The notes below the pieces were generated by a model that made no database searches, was not told the origin of the DNA, and was given only the letters and a program-made list of their open reading frames with translations. This document shows, in pieces, positions 31,613 through 41,500 of a stretch of DNA of 64,000 bases. The position numbers and the translations under genes were made by a program. The DNA lies in NCBI GenBank assembly GCA_963752755.1, contig CAVVZJ010000010.1, positions 434,001 to 498,000 on the forward strand, given 5' to 3'. The DNA is from CAVVZJ01 sp963752755 (GTDB lineage Bacteria > Planctomycetota > Planctomycetia > Isosphaerales > Isosphaeraceae). Numbering within the stretch: the first letter of the stretch is position 1; each line of letters starts with the position of its first letter.

Positions 31613-32445
31613 TTGGAGATCGTCCCATGGAACGACCCGCACGAGCGGCGCTTGATTACCGGTGGGGGTCGGGGTCTGGGCCGCGTGATCGGCGAACGGC
31701 TGGCCGGGGAGGGTTGGGAGGTCGGTCTGCTTTCGCGATCGGCGAAGAGGAGCGAACAGGCGGCCGCGGCGATCCGGGAGTCCGGCGGCGTTGGCTCTCG
31801 GGATCGAGGCGGACGTTCGGGATGCAGCGGCCGTGAGTCGGGCCGTCGAACGGTTTGCCGGCTGGGCGGGGCGCCTTGATGCCCTCGTTTGTGCGGCGGG
31901 GGTCTTCCGGGGAATCGGGCCGATGGTCGCCGTCGATCCGGAGGACTGGTGGCGGGACGTCGAGACCGCCTTGCGCGGGTCTCAGCAGGCGATCCGCGCG
32001 GCCTGGACACACCTGCGAGCAGTCGCCCGCCGCGTCGATTACCTTGCTGGTCGGACCCGGACATGCCGCGGGCCTGGCCTTCGGATCTGGTTACGGCACG
32101 GCGCAGGCGGCGTTGGTCCGGCTGGCCGAGTCGCTGGCGGAGGAACTGCGACCGGAAGGGGTCGCCGTCTTCGCCCTGAATCCAGGCTTGGTACCGACCG
32201 AGCTGGTACAGCACCTGCTCGACAGCCCGGAAGGCCGCCGCTGGCTCCCCCGGTTCACCGAGGCGTTCGCCGAGGGTAAGGAGGTGGGCGCGGAGTTCGT
32301 AGCGGAGATGGCAGCGTGGCTGCTCGATCGCCGTCCGATGTCACTGACCGGCCGGGTCGTCGCCGCCCCAATCACGCCGGAGATCCTGGAAACCCGGCTC
32401 CCTCGGATCGAGTCCGAGAACCTCAGCCGACTCCGGATGCGTTGA
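31613..32445 (+). CDS. Short-chain dehydrogenase/reductase, frameshifted
   Basis: About 277 residues when reconstructed. The NAD(P)-binding motif is ITGGGRGLGRVIGERLAG. LDALVCAAGVFRGIGPM (the NNAG-equivalent), a central ITLLVGPGHAAGLAFGSG and GYGTAQAALVRLAESLAEEL (YxxxK-equivalent region, here YGTAQ without the lysine) follow, then ALNPGLVPTELV. Absence of the usual lysine makes standard SDR chemistry uncertain. Two +1 insertions break it, near 31793-31794 (GGV|ALGIEADV) and 32020 (CGA-g-CAG). TTG 31613 is used as start; ATG 31606 is in another frame. Confidence 0.7.
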
Positions 32446-32638
32446 GGTTGCCAGCCGGACGCTTCCTTTGCTTCCAGGCCGAACGTGAACCCGGGGGTGT
32501 TCCCTGCCCCGGAAGCGATCGGGGGTGGAACCAAACTTGCCCGTGGTGGCTCGGCCGATCGCAGGGGGTTGTGGGTGGCCGACGGGTGGTCACTCGCGGG
32601 CCAGCGGTCATGAGGATCTGGGAAGGAGTGGATGGGGT

Positions 32639-34107
32639 ATGTTGCTGGCGATCGCCGGCCCGAGCTGGCTGCGGGAATGGTGGCCGATGATCGTGACGGT
32701 CGTCGGCCTCTTGATCAGCGTGGTGGCGTCGATCCATGTCGTCTTCTCGAAGCGGCAGACGCGAGCGGCCATTGGCTGGATCGGCCTGATCTGGGTGGCG
32801 CCGTTCCTCGGCACGGCGCTTTACGTGGTACTCGGCATCAACCGCATCCAGCGACGGGCCCAATCGCTGCGGAGGCGGATGCATCGGGCGGATCGCTCCT
32901 CGGACATGATCTGCGAGCCGATCGAGCTTCGCGAGGTTCTCGGCCCCGACCATCTGAATCTGCTCGGCCTGGCCCGGCTCGTCGGCGAGCTGACCGGGGA
33001 GCCGCTCACCGACGGCAACGACATTGTCCCCCTGCGTGACGGTGACCAGACGTTTCCGGCGATGCTCCGGGCGATCGACGAGGCCGAGCATTCCGTGTCG
33101 CTCTGCACCTACATCTTCTACGACGACCCGACCGGCCGCCGATTCGTCGAGGCGCTGGGCAAGGCGGTCGAGCGAGGTGTCGAGGTCCGCGTCTTGATCG
33201 ACGACGTCGGGGCCCGTTACGGCTGGCGGACGATCGTCGGCCCGCTCCGAGAGGTGGGCATCCGGGTCGCGACGTTCATCCCGACGCTGGCTCCGACGCG
33301 GATCAGCTTCTTCAACATGCGGAATCACCGCAAGATCCTCGTCGCCGATGGTCGCCTTGCACTGACCGGCGGCATGAACATCGACGAGACCTTCCTGCAC
33401 GGCCACGGCGAGGTCGAGAAGCACCACGACTTGCATTTCCAGGTCCAGCGGGCCGGTCGTCTCCGACCTTCAGCGCGTCTTCGTGGACGACTGGGCCTTC
33501 ACGACCCAGGAGATCCTCCACGGCGACGCCTGGTTTCCCCGGCTGGAACCGGTCGGCCGGACGCCGGCGCGGTGCGTGTGGGACGGGCCGGACATGATCG
33601 TTGATCGCTTGTTGACGACCATCATCGGCGCCATCTGCCTGCGCCGGGCCTCGGTCGCGATCGTGACGCCGTACTTCCTGCCCGACGAGGCCTTGATCTC
33701 GGCTCTCGGTGTCGCGGCGCTGCGGGGCGTCGAGGTCGATATCGTGCTTCCGGGCCGCACGAATGTCGGTGCTGGTGCAGTGGGCGTCCATGCCGTTCCT
33801 GCGGACCGTGCTGGAGGGAGGCTGCCGGGTCTGGCTCTCGCCGCCGCCGTTCGATCACACCAAGCTGATGATCGTCGATCACGCCTGGGCCTTCATCGGC
33901 TCGACCAATCTCGATCCGCGCAGCCTTCGCCTGAACTTCGAGGTCAACCTCGAATGCTACGGCAAGGACTTCGCCGAGAGGGTGGAGCGGATCTACCTCG
34001 ACAAGAAGCAGAAGGCCCAGCCCCTCACGCTCGTTGAGCTGAACCACCGCGGCTTCGGTGTCCGGCTCCGCGATGGCCTGGCGAGGCTCCTCTCGCCCTA
34101 TCTTTAG
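32639..34107 (+). CDS. cls: Cardiolipin synthase, frameshifted
   Basis: About 488 residues when reconstructed. Two N-terminal membrane helices (MIVTVVGLLISVVASIHVVF, IGWIGLIWVAPFLGTALYVV) precede two phospholipase D domains. The first HKD-type motif is NHRKILVADGRLALTGGMNI, the second HTKLMIVDHAWAFIGSTNLD. It would condense phosphatidylglycerol to cardiolipin at the cytoplasmic membrane. Two +1 insertions break it, near 33445-33446 (FQV|SGPVVSDLQ) and 33768 (TNV|VLVQWASMPF). GGAAGGAG lies just upstream of ATG 32639. Confidence 0.87.
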
Positions 34108-34221
34108 CAGCGCGGAGGGCCACTTTTCGAGCCGGCCAGAACGAGAAAGCGCTAAGTCTGACGACGACCGGTCGGCCGGTCGCGTCCGCTTGATTGTCGA
34201 AGGAGCGGCGTCGGCCCCGGC

Positions 34222-36337
34222 TCAGGGCACCTGGGCCGGCAGATCCTCACCCGCGTTGGCAACACGGGTGGGAGCGGCGACGAGGATGCGGTGGCCGAGG
34301 GTGACGTAGTCGGCCACGATCCGGACGACTTCCTGGTTGTAGTAGTCGTCGGGTTCCCAGGCGGGGGCCTCGGAGTGGCGGCCCTTCTTGCCGTCCTTGT
34401 CCTTCTTGACCCCCTCGACGGTGATCTCGTCGGCGCGGGTCTCGGCCTTGTACTTCTCCTCGTTCAGGGAGATCTCGTGGCGAGCCTTACGGGCGACGAG
34501 TCGTTTGATGAAGTTTTCATCCTCCTGGAACTTCGGATCCTCCGCGCGGCGGGTTTCCGAGCGGTCACGGAGCTGCTGAATCAGCTCGGAGGGGACGCGG
34601 TTGTAGAGGTCGTGGGCCAGGGCCGGGACCTTGTCGAACTGCAAGGCCGAGTCCGACTTGCCCTCGCCGACGTCGAGGTGGTCGCGGGTCGAGGGGATGT
34701 GGAGGTCCGGCTTGACGCCGTGGATCTGGGTGCTCTCGCCGTTGGGGCGGTAGAACTGCTGGATCGTGAGCTTCAAGCCGCCGAGGTTCGGCAGGCGGGA
34801 GCCGGCGCGGCCGAGCTGCTCGTTGAGCGGGACGATGCTCTGGACGGTGCCCTTGCCGTAGGTGGAGCTAGTCGCCGATGATCAGGCCACGGCCGTAGTC
34901 CTTGATCACGCCGGCGAAGATCTCCGAGGCGCTGGCGCTGACCTTGTCGATGAGGACGGCCATTGGGCCGTCCCAGGCGGTCCCGCCCTCGTCGTCATCG
35001 AGGTGCTTGCGGCCGGAGGCCTCGCGGACCTGGACGACGGGCCCCTGGTCGATGAACAGGCCGGAAAGGGTGATCGACTCCTGGAGCAGGCCGCCGCCGT
35101 TGCCGCGGAGGTCCATGATCACGACATCGACGTCCTGCTTCTTGAAGTCCTCGAGGAAGCGGCGGACGTCCCGGGTGGCGCTGACGGCGTTCGGGTCACC
35201 CTGGAGGACGGCGAGGGTGTCGCCGTAGAAGGCGGGCAGGCGGATCACGCCGATCTTGACCGGCTTGTCGCGGTCGTCGGTCTTGGCCTCGATGACCTCG
35301 GCCTTGGCGTGGTCGTTGACCAGCTCGATCTTCTCGCGGGTCAGCTCGTAGATCTTCTCTTCCTTGGTGCCGGCGGGCCGGATGATCAGGCGGACCTGGG
35401 TGCCCTTCGGACCGCGGATCTTGCGGACGATGTCGCTGAGCTTCTTCTCGACGAACTCGTCGCGGCTGCCGTCTTCCTTCTCGATGCCGACGATCTTGTC
35501 CTCGACCTGGAGCCGGCCGTCCTTGTCGGCGGCGCCGCCGGGGACGATCTCCTTGACGACCGGGTAGCCGTCCTCGATGACGAGCGAGGCGCCGATGCCT
35601 TCGAGCGAGAGGTGCAGACCCTGGCCGATCATGTCTTCGAGGGTCTTGGCGTTCATGTAGCTGGAGTGCGGATCGACGACGGTGGTCATCGCCGAGAGGT
35701 AAAGCTCCAGCAGGTCGCTCATGTCGAAGAGGCGGAAGTAGCGGTTGCGGTCCTTGTAGCGGATCGCGATCTGCTCGACGGCCTTCTCGTCGTCGGTGCC
35801 GTCGATCTTCTTCTGGAGCAGGTCGAGCTTGATGAGCTTGCGGAGCCGGTCGCGGGCCTCGGCGCCGTCCTTGGGCCAGGTAAGGCGTTTGGGGTCATCG
35901 ACGAGCGACTCGTCCTTGGTGAAGTCGGGCTTTTCCTTGAGGATCTCGTTGGCCTGTTCGAGGCGCTCGTTGGAGCGTTCGAGGTAGCGGTCGAAGACCT
36001 TCTTGGCGAACGAGAGGTCGCCCTGCTCGACGAGGTCGTCGAGCTTGGTCTCGTAATCCTGGAACTCGTCGATATCGGCCTGGGTGAAGTTGTACTTGAG
36101 GGGGTCGAGCATCTCGAAGTAGTTCTCGAACCACTTCTTGGAGATCTCATCGTTGATCGTGGGCTTGGAGAGGTGACCCTTCTCCATCAACTGCGCGACA
36201 ATCTCGGACGTGACCTCGTCGATCGGAGACGGCTTGACCGAAGGCGCCTGGGCGCCGACGAACGCCGCCGCCGAGACGACCAGGACACCGGCCAGGGCCA
36301 GGAGGCCCGTCGGACGTCGCAGGGCGAATCGAGCCAT
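34222..36337 (-). CDS. prc: Prc-type (tail-specific) S41 protease, interrupted by one TAG
   Basis: About 704 residues when reconstructed. A signal peptide (GLLALAGVLVVSAAAFVGA) leads to an N-terminal TSP domain (FENYFEMLDPLKYNFTQADI), a PDZ domain (GLHLSLEGIGASLVIEDGY, EIVPGGAADKDGRL) and the S41 core with DLRGNGGGLLQESI. The catalytic serine is in DKVSASASEIFAGVIKDYG and the lysine in SSTYGKGTVQSIVPLN. A charged C-terminal domain of about 120 residues follows. Between Ser and Lys the written frame reads GAC TAG; skipping one base (34870) restores GDSSTYGKGT. The frame is otherwise intact for 500 codons. It degrades or processes periplasmic proteins. ATG 36337 starts the signal peptide. Confidence 0.88.
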
Positions 36338-37165
36338 GAGTTTTCTTCCGTGTCGAGAAGGGGACTGACGAACGGGTCCGCGCCGTGCCAAGCCACACCC
36401 CGTCATGATAGCCCGAGGGAACTAGGCGCACAAGGCGACCATGGGCCTCGGTTCTTTGCCACCAGGGGGCAGCGTAACGCGGTCGCCCGAGGCGCCTACG
36501 TCAATTCTACGCAATCGGCCAACCCGGGTTCGGTCGCGTTGGGAAAAAGTCCCCAGCAGACCGGCCCCGCGGGTCCCAAACTTGCCGGGATCGCGGCTGG
36601 CCGGACCACCGTGCGGGGGGAATTGTCCGTCGGCTGGCGCGACGTCGAAGGCGACTTTCTCGGACCGCTCGCGACGGCTTCGGTGGGGAGCGGGGACGGC
36701 CGATCGACGCGCTGGAGACGCGCTCGGGACGCTGGTGGAACGGCCTGAGGACGCCGGAGGGACGCTCAGTGCCGGCCTGAAAGCCAGATTGCAACTTGAT
36801 TCTGGAAAAAGAGTTAAGTCGGGATCTTTCCCATTTTGAAGTTCGTTCGGCGCCCGAGGACGCGCGTCCTCGGGACGCGATCGGCGCGGGTTCGTGGGTC
36901 CGTATTGTCAAGGAGCGGGGCGCGTCCCGGAGGACGATGGCCCGGGGTGTTGCGACCTCGCCCGAACTCTCAAGGCCTCCCTGTGGCCCGCTGCTCTCGC
37001 GGGGAGAGGCGCGGGGCCGGACGAGGGGGGAACTGGGCGAGCGTTCTGGAGAGGTCTCGGTCGGCAACAGCGCGGACCGTGAACGCGAGGGTTCGGTAGG
37101 ATCTTCTGAATTCTGGGGGTTGATTATCACCTTTTTTCCGATTCCTGGTTGGAGAGGGAGGGAGA
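36338..37165. other. Long intergenic region with dispersed repeat and palindrome
   Basis: About 830 bases lie between divergent genes. It holds copy 2 of the TGAAGTTCGTTCGGC element (36830-36858) and the 22-bp palindrome at 36853-36874. A GGGAGGGAGA ribosome-binding site ends just before ATG 37166. Open frames cross it on both strands but have no domain, start signal or coding character. Confidence 0.45.
36830..36874 (+). repeat. Dispersed TGAAGTTCGTTCGGC element, copy 2, with palindrome
   Basis: CCCATTTTGAAGTTCGTTCG followed by GCGCCCGAG matches the reverse complement of 20532-20560 with one difference in the compared 29 bases. It runs directly into the perfect palindrome CCCGAGGACGC/GCGTCCTCGGG at 36853-36874. 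Confidence 0.65.
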
Positions 37166-37588
37166 ATGGCCCTGGTCCGACATGCCGTGCGGGTGGCGGC
37201 CTATGCCTGGGCGTCACCGACGACCGCGGTGGGGCTGGTCGTGGGCAGTCTGACGCTCGCCACGCGGGGGCGGGTGCAGGTCCGTCGAGGAGCCCTGGAG
37301 TTTCACGGCGGGTTTGCCCGCTGGATGCTCGAACGAACGCCGATCCGGGCTGCGGCCATGACGCTGGGGCACGTCATCGTCGGCCGCGACCCGGGTTGCC
37401 TGGAGTCCTGTCGCGATCACGAACAGGCCCATGTCCGCCAGGTCGAGCGCTGGGGACCGGCGTTCCTGCCGGCGTATGGGCTATCGAGCCTTTGGGCGTG
37501 GTCGCGGGGCGGACACGCGTATCTGGACAACTGGTTCGAGAGGGATGCGAGGCGGGCGTGTGGGGAGGAATGGTGGTCGGGGATCTGA
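37166..37588 (+). CDS. Small membrane protein with HEXXH motif
   Basis: 140 residues behind a strong GGGAGGGAGA. It has an N-terminal hydrophobic stretch (WASPTTAVGLVVGSLTLA) and a zinc-protease-like DHEQAHVRQVERWGPAF, with a distal acidic NWFERDARRA that could supply a third metal ligand. It has the look of a minimal integral-membrane zincin. The substrate is unknown. It is uninterrupted and converges on the histidine kinase gene with 23 bases between stops. Confidence 0.65.
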   Translation: MALVRHAVRVAAYAWASPTTAVGLVVGSLTLATRGRVQVRRGALEFHGGFARWMLERTPIRAAAMTLGHVIVGRDPGCLESCRDHEQAHVRQVERWGPAFLPAYGLSSLWAWSRGGHAYLDNWFERDARRACGEEWWSGI

Positions 37589-37611
37589 CGGGTCGCCGGG
37601 AGGTTCGGGGG

Positions 37612-38718
37612 TCAGCCGGCGGACTCGGCGCAGACGACGGGAGCGGAGAGGGGGAGCCAGACGGAGAGGCAAGCGCCGCCGGTCGGGAGGTTCCGGGCGG
37701 TGATCCAGCCGTGGTGTTCGTGGATGATCTGGCGGGCGAGGTAGAGGCCGAAGCCGCTGCCGTCGGGCTTGGTGGTGAAGAATGGCTCGAAGATGCGGTC
37801 GAGCTGGGCCTCGGGGATGCCGGGTCCATCGTCGTCCACGGCGATCCGGACCCCGTCGTCGCCCTCGGCCGTCTCGACGGCGGCGGTCAAACGGATCTGG
37901 CCGGAACCGCGGGCAGAGACGATCGACTCGCGGGCGTTGCCGAGGAGGTTGAGGAAGACCTGCATCAGGCGGCCGAAATCGCCGTGGACCGGTGGTAGAC
38001 CGGCGGGGCAGTGAGTCCGTACCACGATGCGGGGCGATCGCGGATCGCTGCTCTTGTGGAAGAGGTTACCGACCTCCTCCAGAAACTCCGGGATCGAAAG
38101 CGGCTGGGGCGATGACGGCCCCCCTCGGACGCTGGCCATCAGATGTTCGAGCCGGACCTGGAGGAGCCGGCAGGACTGGAGGATCGGTTCGAGGCGTTCG
38201 TCGAGGCCGGGCAGATCCGGGAATTCCAGGCGGAGAATCTCAGCATGACCGCGGATCACCGCAATCGGACTGCGGATCTCGTGGACGATACCGGCCAGCA
38301 GGCGGCCCGCCTGGACCAGGCCGTCGTTGAGCGCCGCGAGGCGGGAGAGCTGGCGGTAGCGGACCAGTCGGCAGACCCGGGCCAGGATGACCGCGTCGGG
38401 AGCATCCTTGCGGACGTAGTCGGCGGCCCCCGCTTCGAGGGCGGTCAGAATCAGGGGCTCATCGTCGCGGTGGGTGAGCAGGAGCACGGGCAGGCCCGCC
38501 CAGCGGGCATGGGCCTGGATCGTGCGACAGAGGGCGGCCCCGCCGTCCTGGAAGAAATCGACTCCGAGCAGGAGCGCGTCGGGCTCGGCTTCGTCCAGAC
38601 CGGGCAGGATGTCACTGGCCCGCACGACCTCGTGGACGGGCAGGTCGGCTTCGCTGAGAAGCTGGCGGAGTCGGTCGCGATCCGCGGCGCCTGGATCGGC
38701 GATCAGGACTGCGCACAT
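37612..38718 (-). CDS. Receiver-histidine kinase hybrid
   Basis: 368 residues, uninterrupted. An N-terminal receiver-like domain (probable acceptor Asp in LLGVDFFQDGG, Lys in ADYVRKDAP) is followed by a dimerisation domain with H-box GIVHEIRSPIAVIRGHAEIL. The ATPase domain has N box QVFLNLLGNARESIV, G1 VDDDGPGIPEAQLDRIFEPF and G2 GSGFGLYLARQIIHEHHGW. There is no transmembrane sensor, so input is probably through the receiver. No response regulator gene is adjacent. Confidence 0.9.
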   Translation of the reverse strand: MCAVLIADPGAADRDRLRQLLSEADLPVHEVVRASDILPGLDEAEPDALLLGVDFFQDGGAALCRTIQAHARWAGLPVLLLTHRDDEPLILTALEAGAADYVRKDAPDAVILARVCRLVRYRQLSRLAALNDGLVQAGRLLAGIVHEIRSPIAVIRGHAEILRLEFPDLPGLDERLEPILQSCRLLQVRLEHLMASVRGGPSSPQPLSIPEFLEEVGNLFHKSSDPRSPRIVVRTHCPAGLPPVHGDFGRLMQVFLNLLGNARESIVSARGSGQIRLTAAVETAEGDDGVRIAVDDDGPGIPEAQLDRIFEPFFTTKPDGSGFGLYLARQIIHEHHGWITARNLPTGGACLSVWLPLSAPVVCAESAG

Positions 38719-38969
38719 CCGGGCGGTCCTCCCCGTCTCCCGAGAGCGGCGGACGATCCCGAGTCTTCTCGACCGGGGAGAAGGCCCACCGCAGCATCGG
38801 TCAGTCTAGCATTTCTCGATCGTGGCCTTGAAGGCCGAACGTTCCTTGCCTTCCTCCCGTATCGTACAATAAGAAGAATAGCGACAACCCCGAGTGGCCG
38901 GCGCCCGAACGTGGGCCGCGCCAACCGGGGATTCCCACGATCCTTGTGCCAACCGGGCGAGGAAAGCGA
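38719..38969. other. Divergent intergenic region upstream of nadA
   Basis: About 250 bases lie between the histidine kinase gene and nadA. It contains the candidate promoter at 38842-38870 and nothing else that I recognise. Confidence 0.4.
38842..38870 (+). promoter_or_regulatory. Candidate sigma-70 promoter for nadA
   Basis: TACAAT (38865-38870) is preceded by TTCCTT (38842-38847) with a 17-base spacer, in an A+T-richer pocket about 100 bases upstream of nadA. The -35 match is weak, so this is only a candidate. Confidence 0.35.
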
Positions 38970-40091
38970 ATGCCCGCCGTAGCCGACACGCCGAAGACCG
39001 AGCAGACGCCCTTGCCGTTCGAGCCCTATCACGCCTGGGAACCGGCTGAGCTGGAGTCCCGGATTCTCGCCGTGAAGCGGGCGATGGGGCGCTCGTTGAT
39101 GATCCTCGGACACCACTACCAGCAGGACGAGGTGATCCAGTTCGCCGACCTGCGGGGCGACAGCTACAAGCTCGCCCGCCTGGCTGCCGAGAGCGCGGAG
39201 TGCCGCTGGATCGTCTTCTGCGGCGTCCATTTCATGGCCGAGACGGCCGACATCCTGACCGGGCCGGACGTCCGGGTTGTCCTGCCCGACCTGGCGGCCG
39301 GTTGCAGCATGGCCGACATGGCCGACCTGGACGCCGTCGAGGCCGCCTGGGCCGACCTCGGCGAGGTGATCGACACCGACGAGCTGATGCCGGTCACCTA
39401 CATCAACTCGTCGGCGGATCTGAAAGCCTTCTGCGGCGAGCACGGCGGGATCGTCTGCACCAGCTCGAACGCGAGGGCCGTGCTGGACTGGGCCTTCGCG
39501 CGACGGCAAGCGGGTCCTCTTCTTCCCCGACCAGCACCTCGGGCGGAACACGGCCCGGAAAATGGGCATCCCGCTGGAGCAGATGCCGGTCTGGGACCCG
39601 CGCCTGCCGATGGGCGGCAACACCGAGGACGCCCTGGAAGCGAGCCGGGTCCTGCTCTGGCGGGGCCATTGCTCGGTCCACCAGATGTTCCGGCCGCCGC
39701 ATGTCGAGCAGTTCCGCGGGCAGTCATCCGGGGATTCAGGTGCTGGTGCATCCGGAGTGCATGATGTCGGTCGTGGAGATGGCGGATTTCGTCGGCTCGA
39801 CGGAGTTCATCATCAAGACGATCGAGCGAGGCCCCGGCCGGCTCGAAATGGGCGGTGGGCACGGAGTTGCACCTGGTCAACCGGCTGGCGAAGGAGCATC
39901 CGGACAAGGAGGTGCATTTCCTCTCGCCGATGGTCTGCATGTGCGCGACGATGTACCGGATCGACCTGCCGCACCTGGCCTGGTCCCTGGAGAACCTCCA
40001 GCGGGGCACGCCGACGAACGTGATCCAGGTTCCCGAGACCACGGCGCACTCGGCGCGCGTGGCCCTTCAGCGCATGCTGGAGGTCCGTTGA
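38970..40091 (+). CDS. nadA: Quinolinate synthase NadA, frameshifted
   Basis: About 373 residues when reconstructed. It condenses iminoaspartate with dihydroxyacetone phosphate to quinolinate in NAD synthesis, using a 4Fe-4S cluster. Diagnostic motifs are ILGHHYQQDEVIQFAD, GDSYKLARLAA, FCGVHFMAETADIL (first Cys), YINSSADLKAF, VHPECMMSVVEMADFVGSTE (second Cys), KWAVGTELHLVNRL and FLSPMVCMCATMYRIDLPHL (third Cys). Three +1 insertions break it, near 39501 (FA|DGKRVLFFPDQHLG), 39718-39720 and 39836 (ERGP|AGSKWAVGTE). ATG 38970 is chosen; an upstream in-frame ATG at 38946 lacks a better site. No nadB or nadC is adjacent. Confidence 0.9.
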
Positions 40092-40153
40092 GCCGGGAAA
40101 AGCGGACCGTTGACCGGCTCGTCGCAGAATCAGGATGACGGCCAATCAATGAG

Positions 40154-41355
40154 GTGGACATGGCGGAGCCGTCAACACCCGTGACGTTCTGGCGTTGTGC
40201 CGGCTGTCAGACTCCGAACCCGTCGGCCGCCTATGTGACCGAATGTATCGGCTGCGGGACTCCCCGATCGATCGTCGGCGCCAGCCGGCTTCGAAGCCAG
40301 GGCCGGTCGTGGTCGTCCGCGAGCGGCGGCGGGGACGGGCGCTGGCGGTGACGACCTGGGGCTTCGCGGCGGTCGTGCTGTTTGGTCTGACCCTGATGAA
40401 GTGGTGGGGCGACCTCTGGTGGCCGGGAACTGTCTTGCTGTACATGCCCCGCGCGCTCTGGCTGGTGCCGCTGCTCGGCCTGGTCTTCTGGAACCTCGGG
40501 CCCCGGCGGTCGGATCTCTGGGGGCTGCAGGCGGCTGTGGGTCTGGTGATCCTGGGGCCATTGATGGGCTTGCACGTCCCGTGGAACAGCCTGATCGGTA
40601 GCCAGCCGGAGGGAGGACAGCTACGTTTGCGCATCTTGACTCTCAATCGCTACACCGTCGAGCTGGACGCCGAGCGGTTGATCGCCCTGATCGAGAGCGA
40701 GGGGATTGACCTGCTCTGCTTTCAGGAAGGGCGCGGGAACAACGGGTCGCTGAACCCGAAGCTGGACGCCTTCCTCGCGAAGGACTGGCACTGGGAACGG
40801 AACCATTTTCTCGCGAGCCGGCTGCCGATCGTCGCCGAGGCGGACTGGCTCGACCCGCCGTATCCGGAGGGCGGATTCTGGGGTGTCCGGATGGTCTGGG
40901 TGGATGTGAAGACGGAATCGGGTGCGGTGATCCGGGTGGCCGATGTCCACATGCCCACGATGACCAACGGCTTCCAATGGCTCTTTCAGGGCGACCTCGC
41001 GCGGATGAGCCGCTTCCAGTACTGGAGGCGTCAGCAGGTTTCGGAGATTCTGGAGCATGTCGTCGGCACGAGCCGGCTGCCCATCTTGCTGGCAGGCGAC
41101 TTCAACGCACCGTCGGATAGTCCGCTGCTGGACCCGCTCCGGTCGGTCTTTCGGTTCGGCTTCGAGGAGGTCGGGCTCGGCTATGGCTATACCAGGCCAG
41201 CGACGCTGGCGTGGGTCGGGATCGACCACGTGCTGGCGTCGTCCGAATGGACGTTCACGCGATGCTGGGTCGGCCCGGACGTGGGCTCGGATCACCTTCC
41301 CTTGATCGCGGAAGTGGTCCGGAATGGGGCACCGGCGAGCCCCTCGTCGCCTTGA
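40154..41355 (+). CDS. Zinc-ribbon, membrane, endonuclease/exonuclease/phosphatase fusion
   Basis: About 400 residues when reconstructed. The N-terminus is a four-cysteine ribbon (WRCAGCQTPNPSAAYV and ECIGCGTPR). Three membrane segments follow (TTWGFAAVVLFGLTLM, ALWLVPLLGLVFWNLG, AAVGLVILGPLMGL), then an EEP domain: ILTLNRYTVELDAERLI, IDLLCFQEG (Glu metal ligand), VADVHMPTM, LLAGDFNAPSDSPLLD and the final GSDHLPLIAEV. EEP enzymes cleave phosphodiester or phosphomonoester bonds; here the active site would lie outside or at the membrane. Ribbon and membrane parts differ by a net two bases, explained by two +1 skips (ATC-g-TCG and TTC-g-AAG) or one deletion. The C-terminal 386 codons are intact. 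Confidence 0.75.
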
Positions 41356-41500
41356 TCGGCCGGTTTCGGCGCCATCTTTGCACCGAACGGCCGGCGTTCC
41401 GACGAGACCGTGCGCAGTTGCACGGAGCCGCCGTGGCGGGTAGCTTCGGCGGAACGACGTCTGGAGATGGCGAAGATGACCGCGACCCCGGAGCGAGTGC

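Noticed and set aside
34862..36748. Open plus-strand frame of about 630 codons rich in Val, Asp and Leu
   Set aside because: It is the exact complement of the Prc-type protease gene; the apparent acidic repeats mirror its codon usage.
36796..37998. Open frame of 400 codons crossing the 36.8-38.0 kb region
   Set aside because: It overlaps the HEXXH gene and the histidine kinase gene in other frames, and its own start lies in a repeat; it has no domain.
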